A stretch of 64,000 nucleotides of DNA from an uncultured Lachnospiraceae bacterium (GTDB lineage Bacteria > Bacillota > Clostridia > Lachnospirales > Lachnospiraceae), in assembly GCA_947177165.1 (NCBI GenBank), contig CAMWTP010000032.1:1-64000 (forward strand), written 5' to 3'. Numbering within the stretch: the first letter of the stretch is position 1; the number at the start of each line of letters is the position of its first letter. The notes beneath the pieces are model-generated. The model worked only from the letters and a program-made list of their open reading frames with translations, had not been told where the DNA came from and searched no databases. The position numbers and the translations under genes are program-made. Below are positions 53,886 through 64,000 of the stretch, one piece after another.

Positions 53886-54134
53886 ATGGGAAGAAATAAA
53901 AAGTATAAAAAGTCAGTCTATCAGTCGCTGGCTGTGATTACCCAGTTTGGCATCAATATGCTCGTTCCAATCTTTTTATGTTCTTTTGCGGGACTGTTTC
54001 TTGACAGGAAACTGGGAACCGCATTTTGGTTTGTTTTATTGTTCTTTGTGGGAGCCCTGGCGGGGTTTCGGAATATTTTTATTCTGGCAAAGAAGATTTA
54101 CGAGGGAGATCAGAGGGATGAGGACCAGACTTAG
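53886..54134 (+). CDS. AtpZ/AtpI-type ATP synthase accessory protein
   Basis: An 82-aa protein with two membrane segments (VITQFGINMLVPIFLCSFAG; FWFVLLFFVGALAGFRNIFI) separated by LDRKLGT, the usual AtpZ/AtpI-like hairpin. Such proteins assist c-ring assembly or ion supply. It starts the operon and overlaps the next gene. Confidence 0.75.
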   Translation: MGRNKKYKKSVYQSLAVITQFGINMLVPIFLCSFAGLFLDRKLGTAFWFVLLFFVGALAGFRNIFILAKKIYEGDQRDEDQT

Positions 54135-54513
54135 AAAAATTAATACAGCGCTTCCGGGGCTGCTTGTTGGAATCATTTTATTTGGAATCCTGTGTCAGGT
54201 GCTCGTTTTCTTCGTCGTGGAGGATAAGACAGGCTACAGTATAGGACTCTGGGTAGGAGTGCTTACTGCAATATTTATGGCCTTTCATATGGCGGTCACG
54301 TTAAATGCAGCCGTTGAAAGAGATGTAAAGGGGGCGCAGGCAGCAGCAACGAGACAAAATATTATCAGGTATCTTATCGTGGTGATCATTTTGGGGGTCC
54401 TGATGTTGACGAAGGTCGGCAATCCGCTGGCTGCTTTTGCGGGAGTGATGGGTCTGAAAGTATCAGCCTATCTGCAGCCGTTGTTTGTCAGGTTGTCTCA
54501 CCATGAGGCGTAG
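54118..54513 (+). CDS. atpI: ATP synthase subunit I
   Basis: A 131-aa protein with four hydrophobic segments: LPGLLVGIILFGILCQVLVF, GLWVGVLTAIFMAFHMAVTL, NIIRYLIVVIILGVLMLT and a last amphipathic one. Size, topology and place before atpB fit the ATP synthase I chain. The frame is open upstream to 53947 but that part is out of frame with the overlapping accessory gene; the ATG at 54118 gives a normal length. It overlaps the preceding gene by 17 nt. Confidence 0.75.
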   Translation: MRTRLRKINTALPGLLVGIILFGILCQVLVFFVVEDKTGYSIGLWVGVLTAIFMAFHMAVTLNAAVERDVKGAQAAATRQNIIRYLIVVIILGVLMLTKVGNPLAAFAGVMGLKVSAYLQPLFVRLSHHEA

Positions 54514-54610
54514 GGGAATGCCTCAAAAGGAAATGTAACTATGAGAGAGTCAAGTAGTTACCATGTAATATGTAAAACTGAATATAGAAATAAAACAAGG
54601 AGGTGAGTGT

Positions 54611-55327
54611 ATGGGAGCAGGAATTTTGTTATCCGGCGCCGATGACATTGATTTTATGATACATGGCGTATTTCAATATGAACTTTTCGGTCAGAAGCTG
54701 TGGATAACAACTACGCATGTGTGCCTTTTCATCGTCATGGCCATCATTATTATATTCTGCCTGTGTGCAAACAGGGCAGTCAAGCATGCGACAGAGGTCC
54801 CTGGAGCTTTCCAGAATGTTGTGGAGCTTATCGTCGAGATGCTCGACAACATGATCAAGGGGGTTATGGGGAAAAATGCCACAGCTTTTGCCAACTACAT
54901 CGGTACGCTGTTCATTTTTATACTGATCAGCAACATTTCCGGCCTGATGGGGCTTAGAGCGCCCACAGCTGACTATGGTGTGACATTTGCACTTGGTCTG
55001 ATTACCTTTACCCTGATTACTTTCAACAAATTCAAGTATCAGAAGGTTTCAGGCGTAATCAAGGGACTGTGCGATCCATGGCCGATCTGGGCACCGATCA
55101 ACGTTATCGGTGATATCGCAGTACCCATTTCCCTGTCACTTCGTTTGTTCGCAAACGTTCTGTCAGGAACCGTTATGATGGCATTGCTCTATGGTCTGCT
55201 CGGGTTTATCGCGACAGGCTGGCCGGCGGCGCTTCATGTGTACTTTGATTTGTTCTCCGGAGCAATTCAGACATACGTATTCTGTATGCTGACAATGACA
55301 TATATCAATAATGCCATTGAGGGCTAA
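54611..55327 (+). CDS. atpB: ATP synthase subunit a
   Basis: A 238-aa membrane protein. The essential Arg178 lies in PISLSLRLFANVLSG, with NIVELIVEMLDN-like and NYIGTLFIFILISNISGLMG segments of subunit a. It forms the ion half-channels against the c ring. AAGGAGG is 9 nt before the ATG. Confidence 0.95.
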   Translation: MGAGILLSGADDIDFMIHGVFQYELFGQKLWITTTHVCLFIVMAIIIIFCLCANRAVKHATEVPGAFQNVVELIVEMLDNMIKGVMGKNATAFANYIGTLFIFILISNISGLMGLRAPTADYGVTFALGLITFTLITFNKFKYQKVSGVIKGLCDPWPIWAPINVIGDIAVPISLSLRLFANVLSGTVMMALLYGLLGFIATGWPAALHVYFDLFSGAIQTYVFCMLTMTYINNAIEG

Positions 55328-55337
55328 AAAACGAAGA

Positions 55338-55396
55338 GAATTTCTAATGCCGCAAAAGACGCAGCATAAGAAAATCCAGGGAACAGCTTTGCTGTT
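55338..55396. repeat. Intergenic palindromes between atpB and atpE
   Basis: A 16-bp imperfect stem (GAATTTCTAATGCCGC with its partner at 55361-55376) is followed by AACAGCTTTGCTGTT at 55382-55396. They belong to the palindrome series seen in five atp gaps. Confidence 0.6.
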
Positions 55397-55413
55397 TTCT
55401 GAAAATGATTTAA

Positions 55414-55710
<297 letters not shown>

Positions 55711-55714
55711 TTAT

Positions 55715-55830
55715 AACGAAGAGATTTTTTAAGCCAGCAAAAGACGCTGACTGACAAATCTAAAACTTCGTTAAGACGAAAAGAATTCCAGGCCTGTATA
55801 AGACACAGGCTGAGAATAACTAAATTTCGT
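55715..55830. repeat. Two palindromes between atpE and atpF
   Basis: AACGAAG (55715-55721) pairs with CTTCGTT (55766-55772) around CAGC/GCTG; a second unit runs from ACGAA at 55776 to TTCGT at 55830 with CCTGT/ACAGG at its tip. Confidence 0.65.
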
Positions 55831-55868
55831 TGATGTAAAGTAGAATGATAAAAAGGAGGTACAAAGGT

Positions 55869-56426
55869 ATGGTGAATCACACCATGGTACTGGCTACCGA
55901 GACAGCGGGATTGAGCCGGTTATTTGACCTGGACTTCCAGCTTTTGGCGGATACGGTTCTCATGATCATCGCCATGTTCGTACTTTTCCTTGTCGCATCG
56001 CACTTTTTGTTCAACCCAGTGCGGAAGATGCTCAATGACAGGAAAGAGAAGATCAGGGGAGAACTTGACCAGGCGGCAGCTGACCAGAAATCAGCGGCTG
56101 ATACACGCGCTCTCTACGAGGAAAAGCTAAGTCAGGTAGGCAAAGAGGCGGAGGCGATTTTGGCTGACGCGCGCAAGCGTGGCATGGAGAACGAAGCAAA
56201 GATTGTTGCCGATGCAAAGCAGGAGGCAGCCCGGATTGTGGAGACCGCCAGAAAAGAGGCAGAGCTTGAGAAGCAGAAGCTGGCTGACGAGGTGAAGCGC
56301 GAGATGGTCGCAGTTGCTTCGCTTATGGCAGCCCAGATCGTACAGGCCAATATTGATACCAATGCCCAGCATGAACTCATTGATAAGACATTGAAAGAAA
56401 TAGGTGATAGCACATGGCTAAGCTAG
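55869..56426 (+). CDS. atpF: ATP synthase subunit b
   Basis: A 185-aa protein with one N-terminal membrane helix (LLADTVLMIIAMFVLFLVAS) and a long charged coiled coil (MLNDRKEKIRGELDQAAADQ onward), the peripheral stalk. The ATG at 55869 has AAGGAGG 8 nt upstream; the frame is open to 55845. The stop overlaps atpH by 13 nt. Confidence 0.95.
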   Translation: MVNHTMVLATETAGLSRLFDLDFQLLADTVLMIIAMFVLFLVASHFLFNPVRKMLNDRKEKIRGELDQAAADQKSAADTRALYEEKLSQVGKEAEAILADARKRGMENEAKIVADAKQEAARIVETARKEAELEKQKLADEVKREMVAVASLMAAQIVQANIDTNAQHELIDKTLKEIGDSTWLS

Positions 56427-56959
56427 TTTCCAAAACGTATGCTCAGGCGTTGTTTGAACTTGCCGTTGAAGAAGACAGGACCTCAGCCTTTTTGGAGGAG
56501 GCTGTCGGACTCCTGGAAGTACTCCGCACCAATGCGGAGTTTGGTCAGTTCATGAATCATCCGAAAATCCAGAAAGAGGATAAACTCGAGGTGGTGCAGA
56601 ACGTATTCCGGGATAAGATCAGCAGGGAAATGCTGGGATTTCTGGTGACGATTGTCGAGAAAGACCGTTATACGGAGATTGAAGCGATTCTTGAAGACTT
56701 TGTTGTATCTGTAAAGGAGTACAGCAATATCGGAACGGCTTATGTCACAACGGCTATAGCAATAAATGATCAGGAAAAACAGGATATCGAGAGCCGGCTG
56801 CTTGCTACCACCAGATACAAGACCATCGAGTGCATCTATAACGTGGACACGAGCCTGATAGGCGGAATGGTCATAAAGATGGGAGACAGGGTTGTGGACA
56901 GCAGTATCCGGACAAAACTGGATAAGCTGCAGCGTGAGCTGTTGGCAATTCAGCTGTGA
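56414..56959 (+). CDS. atpH: ATP synthase subunit delta
   Basis: A 181-aa protein: VSKTYAQALFELAVEEDRTS, MNHPKIQKEDKLEVV, and a C-terminal LIGGMVIKMGDRVVDSSIRT typical of OSCP/delta. It joins the peripheral stalk to F1. Overlaps atpF, so the two are translationally coupled. Confidence 0.95.
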   Translation: MAKLVSKTYAQALFELAVEEDRTSAFLEEAVGLLEVLRTNAEFGQFMNHPKIQKEDKLEVVQNVFRDKISREMLGFLVTIVEKDRYTEIEAILEDFVVSVKEYSNIGTAYVTTAIAINDQEKQDIESRLLATTRYKTIECIYNVDTSLIGGMVIKMGDRVVDSSIRTKLDKLQRELLAIQL

Positions 56960-56962
56960 AAA

Positions 56963-57082
56963 CCGCGAATAGTATTTCTAAGTCTGCAAAACAAAAAGAA
57001 CTTCTAACCCTGCAAAAAACGCAGGATAAGAAATTCTGGGTTTTGTTTCAAACGCAGACTAAGAAATGCTAAAGTTTCGCGG
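56963..57082. repeat. 120-nt nested palindrome between atpH and atpA
   Basis: Outer arms CCGCGAA/TTCGCGG; within them ATTTCTAAGTCTGC pairs with GCAGACTAAGAAAT, and at the core CCCTGC pairs with GCAGG flanked by TTCT/AGAA. The structure is three-tiered and is the longest of the series. Confidence 0.75.
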
Positions 57083-57095
57083 GGCAAATTTGTAA

Positions 57096-58649
<1,554 letters not shown>

Positions 58650-58672
58650 AAAGAAGGGGGGACTGAATATTT

Positions 58673-59524
58673 ATGGCCTCAATGAGAGATATCAAGAGAC
58701 GTAAAAGTTCTGTACAGAGTACACAGCAGATTACGAAGGCCATGAAGCTTGTTTCCACCGTCAAACTGCAAAGGGCGAAGGGGCGTGCGGAGAAGTCTAA
58801 GACATATTTTAACTGCATGTATGAAACGGTGGTTTCCATGCTTTCCAAAGCAGGGGATATCAACCATCCATATCTCAAGGCAAATAATTCCCCGAAAAAG
58901 GCTGTGATTGTGATCACAGGCAGCCGGGGACTTGCCGGCGGCTACAATTCCAACATCATTAAGCTTGTGAGGAGCAATGACTGGAATAAGGATGATTTGA
59001 TCATTTATTCGGTGGGAAGTAAAGGAAGAGACACGTTTGCAAGGCTTGGCTATGAGATGGGAGCGGATTATTCCGATGCGATCGAGGAGCCGATCTATGC
59101 AGATGCCATGAAGATCAGCAATCAGGTGCTTGACGACTTTGCGACTGGCAGAGTGGGCGAGATCTATGTTGTATACACAGGATTTAAGAATACTGTGACG
59201 CATATACCGACCAGGCTGAAACTGCTTCCGATTAAGATCGAGGACGAGCGCAGCGATGACGACAAGGCCGTTCTGGATTTTGAGCCTGAGACAGAGGACG
59301 CGATCGACCTGATCATTCCCAAGTATATAACGAGTCTGATCTACGGGGCGATGATCGAGTCTGTTGCGAGTGAGAACGCTGCCAGAATGCAGGCGATGGA
59401 CAATGCGACCAACAATGCAGATGAGATTATCTCAAGTCTGTCGCTGCTCTACAACAGGGCACGCCAGAGTGCTATTACGCAGGAATTGACAGAGATTATC
59501 GCGGGTGCGCAGGCAATATCATAA
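58673..59524 (+). CDS. atpG: ATP synthase subunit gamma
   Basis: A 283-aa protein: MRDIKRRKSSVQSTQQITKA, MKLVSTVKLQRAKGR at the N-terminus, VVITGSRGLAGGYNSNI, and the C-terminal MQAMDNATNNADEIISSLSL. Central rotating stalk. It starts 23 nt after atpA. Confidence 0.96.
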   Translation: MASMRDIKRRKSSVQSTQQITKAMKLVSTVKLQRAKGRAEKSKTYFNCMYETVVSMLSKAGDINHPYLKANNSPKKAVIVITGSRGLAGGYNSNIIKLVRSNDWNKDDLIIYSVGSKGRDTFARLGYEMGADYSDAIEEPIYADAMKISNQVLDDFATGRVGEIYVVYTGFKNTVTHIPTRLKLLPIKIEDERSDDDKAVLDFEPETEDAIDLIIPKYITSLIYGAMIESVASENAARMQAMDNATNNADEIISSLSLLYNRARQSAITQELTEIIAGAQAIS

Positions 59525-59612
59525 AAACGAAAAGAAATTCTAAGGTTGTAAAATACACAGCCTGAGAATTTCTAAAATTCGTTTTAAAAGAACGCTAAGA
59601 GCAGGCGTTCTT
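59524..59612. repeat. Two palindromes between atpG and atpD
   Basis: AAAACGAA (59524-59531) pairs with TTCGTTTT (59578-59585), with AGAAATTCT/AGAATTTCT inside. Then AAGAACGC (59588) pairs with GCGTTCTT (to 59612). Confidence 0.75.
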
Positions 59613-59652
59613 CGCATAATGGAATCAAGATTATGCTCAATATTATGTATAG

Positions 59653-61056
<1,404 letters not shown>

Positions 61057-61065
61057 TTTACGCCC

Positions 61066-61165
61066 GGCGTAAAGAAACTCTAAAGACGTCCCGCCATTGG
61101 ACGGGGCGTCAAGCGTTTCTAAGTTACGCCTGGGAAGAACGCCAGAGAGCGGCGTTCTTCTTTTT
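61066..61165. repeat. Two palindromes between atpD and atpC
   Basis: GGCGTAA (61066-61072) pairs with TTACGCC (61124-61130) around a GACG-CCCG/CGGG-CGTC inner stem. AAGAACGCC (61135-61143) pairs with GGCGTTCTT (61151-61159) and is followed by CTTTTT, so it could act as a partial terminator before atpC. Confidence 0.75.
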
Positions 61166-61200
61166 GAAACTTCAATGTTTGTGAAAATGGAGGTGCTGCT

Positions 61201-61602
61201 ATGGCAGAGAAGTTCAAGCTAACGATTGTGACGCCGGACCGCGAATTTTTTAATGAAGAGGCGGATATGGTGGAATTTAATACGACGGAGGGCGAGATCG
61301 GTGTCTATGCCGGTCACGCACCGCTCACAGTTATCGTGAAGCCAGGTATTCTGACGATCACACAGGGAGACACTGTGAGAAATGCAGCGCTTCATGCCGG
61401 ATTCGTGCAGATACTGCCGCAGGAGATCACGATTCTTGCGGAGATCATCGAGTGGCCCGGCGAGATTGATGAGGCGCGCGCGGAAGCCGCAAAGCAGAGA
61501 GCGGAGGGAAGACTTGCGGAGCGCAGCGGCATCGACGTCGCGAGAGCCGAGGCGGCCCTGATGCGCTCGATTGCGCGTATCAATGCTGCAAAATTGAAAT
61601 AA
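61201..61602 (+). CDS. atpC: ATP synthase subunit epsilon
   Basis: A 133-aa protein: FKLTIVTPDREFFNEEADMV, TEGEIGVYAGHAPLTVIVKP and a C-terminal two-helix region (DEARAEAAKQRAEGRL). Regulatory subunit of the F1 stalk. GGAGG is 7 nt upstream. Confidence 0.96.
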   Translation: MAEKFKLTIVTPDREFFNEEADMVEFNTTEGEIGVYAGHAPLTVIVKPGILTITQGDTVRNAALHAGFVQILPQEITILAEIIEWPGEIDEARAEAAKQRAEGRLAERSGIDVARAEAALMRSIARINAAKLK

Positions 61603-61626
61603 AAGATTGTTTTTTGGAGAAATAAG

Positions 61627-61667
61627 AAAACCACTGTCCGGACGGATTTGTCTGGATAGTGGTTTTT
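61627..61667 (+). terminator. Terminator of the ATP synthase operon
   Basis: AAACCACTGTCC pairs with GGATAGTGGTTT around GGACGGATTTGTCT; a T run follows (TTTTTTCG). It lies 25 nt after the atpC stop. Confidence 0.9.
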
Positions 61668-61788
61668 TCGTACTATTTAAGGACTTTTTAATAATTTGTC
61701 CTATATAATAACCACAATGACAAAAAGTTTGCAAACATTTGTACATAAAATACCTGTAAGTTAGGAAAGAGGGAAAGGAAAAAAGCAT

Positions 61789-64000
61789 ATGTGGTTTGAG
61801 ATACTGAAAAAGGACCTGATGAAACAAAAGAGCGTCAACATCATTCTGTTTCTGTTCATCACTTTATCCACGATATTCCTCGCCAGCAGCGTCAGCAATA
61901 TCTGTGTGGTGATGAATGGGCTGAAAACATACATGGATTATGCCAACGTCAGCGATGTGACTGTCGTGCTGGGAGGAGAGAGTGAAAAGGAGGCGTTTGA
62001 AGCGTGGATTGAGAGCCGCGGCGAGATTACAGAGTACGCATCGGAGCAGCTTTGTCAGATCAAAGCAGGTGATATTATTCCAGTGAAAACAGAGGAGGGT
62101 GAAGAGCAGGCGGGGCCATTTGAGACAGGCGGGGCAGATCTCTACCTGGGGTATACGGGCAGTCAATATGCAAAACCGCTTGACGGTGAGGGAAATGACC
62201 TGACACTCAGTCCGGGCGAAGCGGCTCTTTCGCGTGGATTGATGGAGCGCAATAAGCTTCAGATCGGAGATAAGGTTCAAATCAATCTATCAGAAAAAAC
62301 ATTTGTTTGCAAGATTGCTGTACAGTGCAAAGATATCATGTTTGGGAATGAAATGTCTGGAATGGGACGTTTTGTTTTCTGCAGGGAAGATTATGACAAA
62401 ATGATGATGGACTGCACAAATGCGACGATGGCTATATATGGAATCAATACGACAGAACCGGAAAAGACGCTCGAGTCTCTGAACCAGCAAGGATTTGAGA
62501 CGGTTGCGAACACGTATGAGAGCAGTATCTATTCCCTGATGTATGTGTTTGACATGATTGTCGCTGCGCTGTTGATTGTGATTGGCATCTGTCTGATTCT
62601 GATTTCGCTGATGATACTGCGGTTTTCGCTGAGTTTTACCCTGGAGGAGAATTACCGGGAAATCGGCGTGATGAAAGCGATCGGTATGCGCAATTTTTCG
62701 ATACAGAAATTATATCTTGTGAAATATTTTGCGGTGGTGGCTGTGGGGGCATTGGCAGGATGCTTCGTCAGTATACCTGTCGGAAAGTTTATGACAGAGA
62801 GCGTCAGCAAAAATATGGTGCTGGGGGACAGTGCAGGCTCGCTGGGGATCAATCTGATCTGTGGTGCGGTTATCATTGTTTTTGTCACGGGAATGTGTGT
62901 ATTGTTTACCGGGAAACTAAAGAAAGTGTCAGCGATAGATGCGATTCGAAATGGCGGAAATGGGGAGCGGTATCAGAGGCGCAGAGGACTCAGCCTGTAC
63001 AAAAGAAGATTTATGGGAACAGTCGTGTATCTCGGACTGAACGATATTCTCTGCAATATGAAGCGGTATCTGGTGTTGTTTCTCACATTCTGCATCAGTT
63101 TTGTGCTAATCACAGTGCCGTTAAATACATTGACGACGATGGAAAGTGACGAGATGGCATCCAAATTTAACCTAGATCCCAATGCCGCAGTCTATATAGA
63201 AACCGTAGAGGCTGCGAGGGAAGAACCATATCACAGCACAGCAGATTTGGAGAGGGCGCTGCGCAGAATTGAGGGTGAAATGGCGGAAAAAGGATATGAT
63301 GCAGAGCTGAGTGTCGGTGCACTGATTTTCTGTTCGTTTATATTGAATGATGAGGGCAGAACTGTCAAACTTTTGACATATTATCCGATTGGCGACAATG
63401 GAAGTTACTGTGAATATGAGGAGGGAGAGGCGCCTGTGCTGGAGAATGAGCTGGCTTTTTCCAAGAGGATTATGGAGATGTATCATCTGAAAATTGGTGA
63501 TACCGTAACCACCCGGCTAAATGGGAAGGAGCAGAAATTTATCATCACAGGGTATTACAGTGACTATATGCAGCTGGGGGAGAGCTGCAGAATAAACCCT
63601 GCAGTTGATCTGAGCAATGAGATCAGCGGGTATTGGAAGACAAATGTGGTAATGGATACCGATCTGACACAAAGGCAGATGGCCGATCGGCTGAAAGAGG
63701 AATTTCCCCAGTATGAGTGGATCACGGCACAGGAGGCGGTGGATGACAATATCGGTTCCATAAAGGATACAATGCGCGCAATGCAGATTCCGATGACAGT
63801 GATGCTGTGTGTCCTGATTATGTTGATCTCGCTGTTGATGATGAAATTGTTTATCGTGCGGGAAAAGGGACAGCTTGCCATGCTGAAAAGCATTGGCTGG
63901 CGCAATCAAGATATTCGGATGTGGCTGGTGATGCGCATGGTCTGGGTGGTCATTCTCTCGATGATATTTGCAGTGCCGTTATCCATGCTGTGTAACCGGT
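61789..64000 (+). CDS. FtsX-type ABC transporter permease (partial, runs off the window)
   Basis: At least 737 residues. An N-terminal membrane segment (VNIILFLFITLSTIFLASSV) is followed by a large extracytoplasmic domain, then three hydrophobic segments with the FtsX signature REIGVMKAIGMRNFSIQKLY, a second soluble domain, and a second FtsX core starting at EKGQLAMLKSIGWRNQDI near the window end. This double arrangement fits MacB/BceB-like permeases of peptide or antibiotic-resistance transporters. No ATPase gene is in the window; it may follow. AGGGAAAGG precedes the ATG at 61789. Confidence 0.88.
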   Translation, partial: MWFEILKKDLMKQKSVNIILFLFITLSTIFLASSVSNICVVMNGLKTYMDYANVSDVTVVLGGESEKEAFEAWIESRGEITEYASEQLCQIKAGDIIPVKTEEGEEQAGPFETGGADLYLGYTGSQYAKPLDGEGNDLTLSPGEAALSRGLMERNKLQIGDKVQINLSEKTFVCKIAVQCKDIMFGNEMSGMGRFVFCREDYDKMMMDCTNATMAIYGINTTEPEKTLESLNQQGFETVANTYESSIYSLMYVFDMIVAALLIVIGICLILISLMILRFSLSFTLEENYREIGVMKAIGMRNFSIQKLYLVKYFAVVAVGALAGCFVSIPVGKFMTESVSKNMVLGDSAGSLGINLICGAVIIVFVTGMCVLFTGKLKKVSAIDAIRNGGNGERYQRRRGLSLYKRRFMGTVVYLGLNDILCNMKRYLVLFLTFCISFVLITVPLNTLTTMESDEMASKFNLDPNAAVYIETVEAAREEPYHSTADLERALRRIEGEMAEKGYDAELSVGALIFCSFILNDEGRTVKLLTYYPIGDNGSYCEYEEGEAPVLENELAFSKRIMEMYHLKIGDTVTTRLNGKEQKFIITGYYSDYMQLGESCRINPAVDLSNEISGYWKTNVVMDTDLTQRQMADRLKEEFPQYEWITAQEAVDDNIGSIKDTMRAMQIPMTVMLCVLIMLISLLMMKLFIVREKGQLAMLKSIGWRNQDIRMWLVMRMVWVVILSMIFAVPLSMLCNR

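Noticed and set aside
53947..54120. N-terminal extension of the atpI frame
   Set aside because: This part overlaps the AtpZ-like gene in a different frame and is cysteine- and tryptophan-rich nonsense; the ATG at 54118 gives a normal subunit I.

Overview
The window looks like a chromosomal segment of a low-to-mid GC Gram-positive anaerobe of the Clostridia, most likely Lachnospiraceae. This is inferred from strong AGGAGG-type ribosome sites, an atpI-B-E-F-H-A-G-D-C operon, a Na+-type c subunit, a FIST/HD-GYP module and the general protein style; no 16S gene is present, so the genus is not established.

Layout. (1) 1-18.2 kb: an AT-rich surface-glycan cluster with methyltransferase, GT-D-, GT2-, GT4- and fucosyltransferase-like enzymes, a GT-C-like membrane protein, an MBOAT/SGNH acylation pair, a hexapeptide acyltransferase, and a GNAT plus DegT aminotransferase pair. 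Its right end is decaying: one gene is frameshifted, a GT2 gene is split by two insertion sequences (one with its own frameshifted transposase), and an FkbM methyltransferase has a frameshift. (2) 19-21 kb: a group II intron RT remnant, a 145-aa unknown protein and an XRE regulator. (3) 21-39.4 kb: a higher-GC accessory island. Its core is a RADAR-type antiviral pair, rdrA (AAA+ ATPase) and rdrB (adenosine deaminase with every catalytic motif intact). Around it lie an upstream gene with a phosphoribosyltransferase-like motif, a second P-loop ATPase, a winged-helix regulator, a chimera of an adenylation domain with an inserted PP-loop amidotransferase and a carrier domain, a 328-aa unknown, an 894-aa protein with a HELAH zinc-protease motif, and an HNH-like protein. 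(4) 39.7-46.4 kb: a second glycan operon making CDP-4-keto-deoxyhexose precursors (rfbF-rfbH-rfbG) and a nonulosonic (sialic-like) acid (neuB-neuC), preceded by a GT4 enzyme. (5) 46.7-49.2 kb: an XRE regulator, a large regulator with two HTH domains and helical repeats, and a convergent 56-aa hydrophobic-leader peptide, resembling an RRNPP peptide-signalling pair. (6) 49.4-53.7 kb: a DUF402 protein and a FIST - MCP - HPt - REC/HD-GYP signalling operon. (7) 53.8-61.7 kb: the complete F1Fo ATP synthase operon with a clear promoter and terminator and nested palindromes in five of its intergenic gaps. (8) 61.8 kb to the end: a partial FtsX-type ABC permease.

The most notable content is the RADAR-centred island. 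The rdrA/rdrB assignment rests on motifs and gene order. The idea that the flanking genes form one extended system is inference from co-direction and spacing only.
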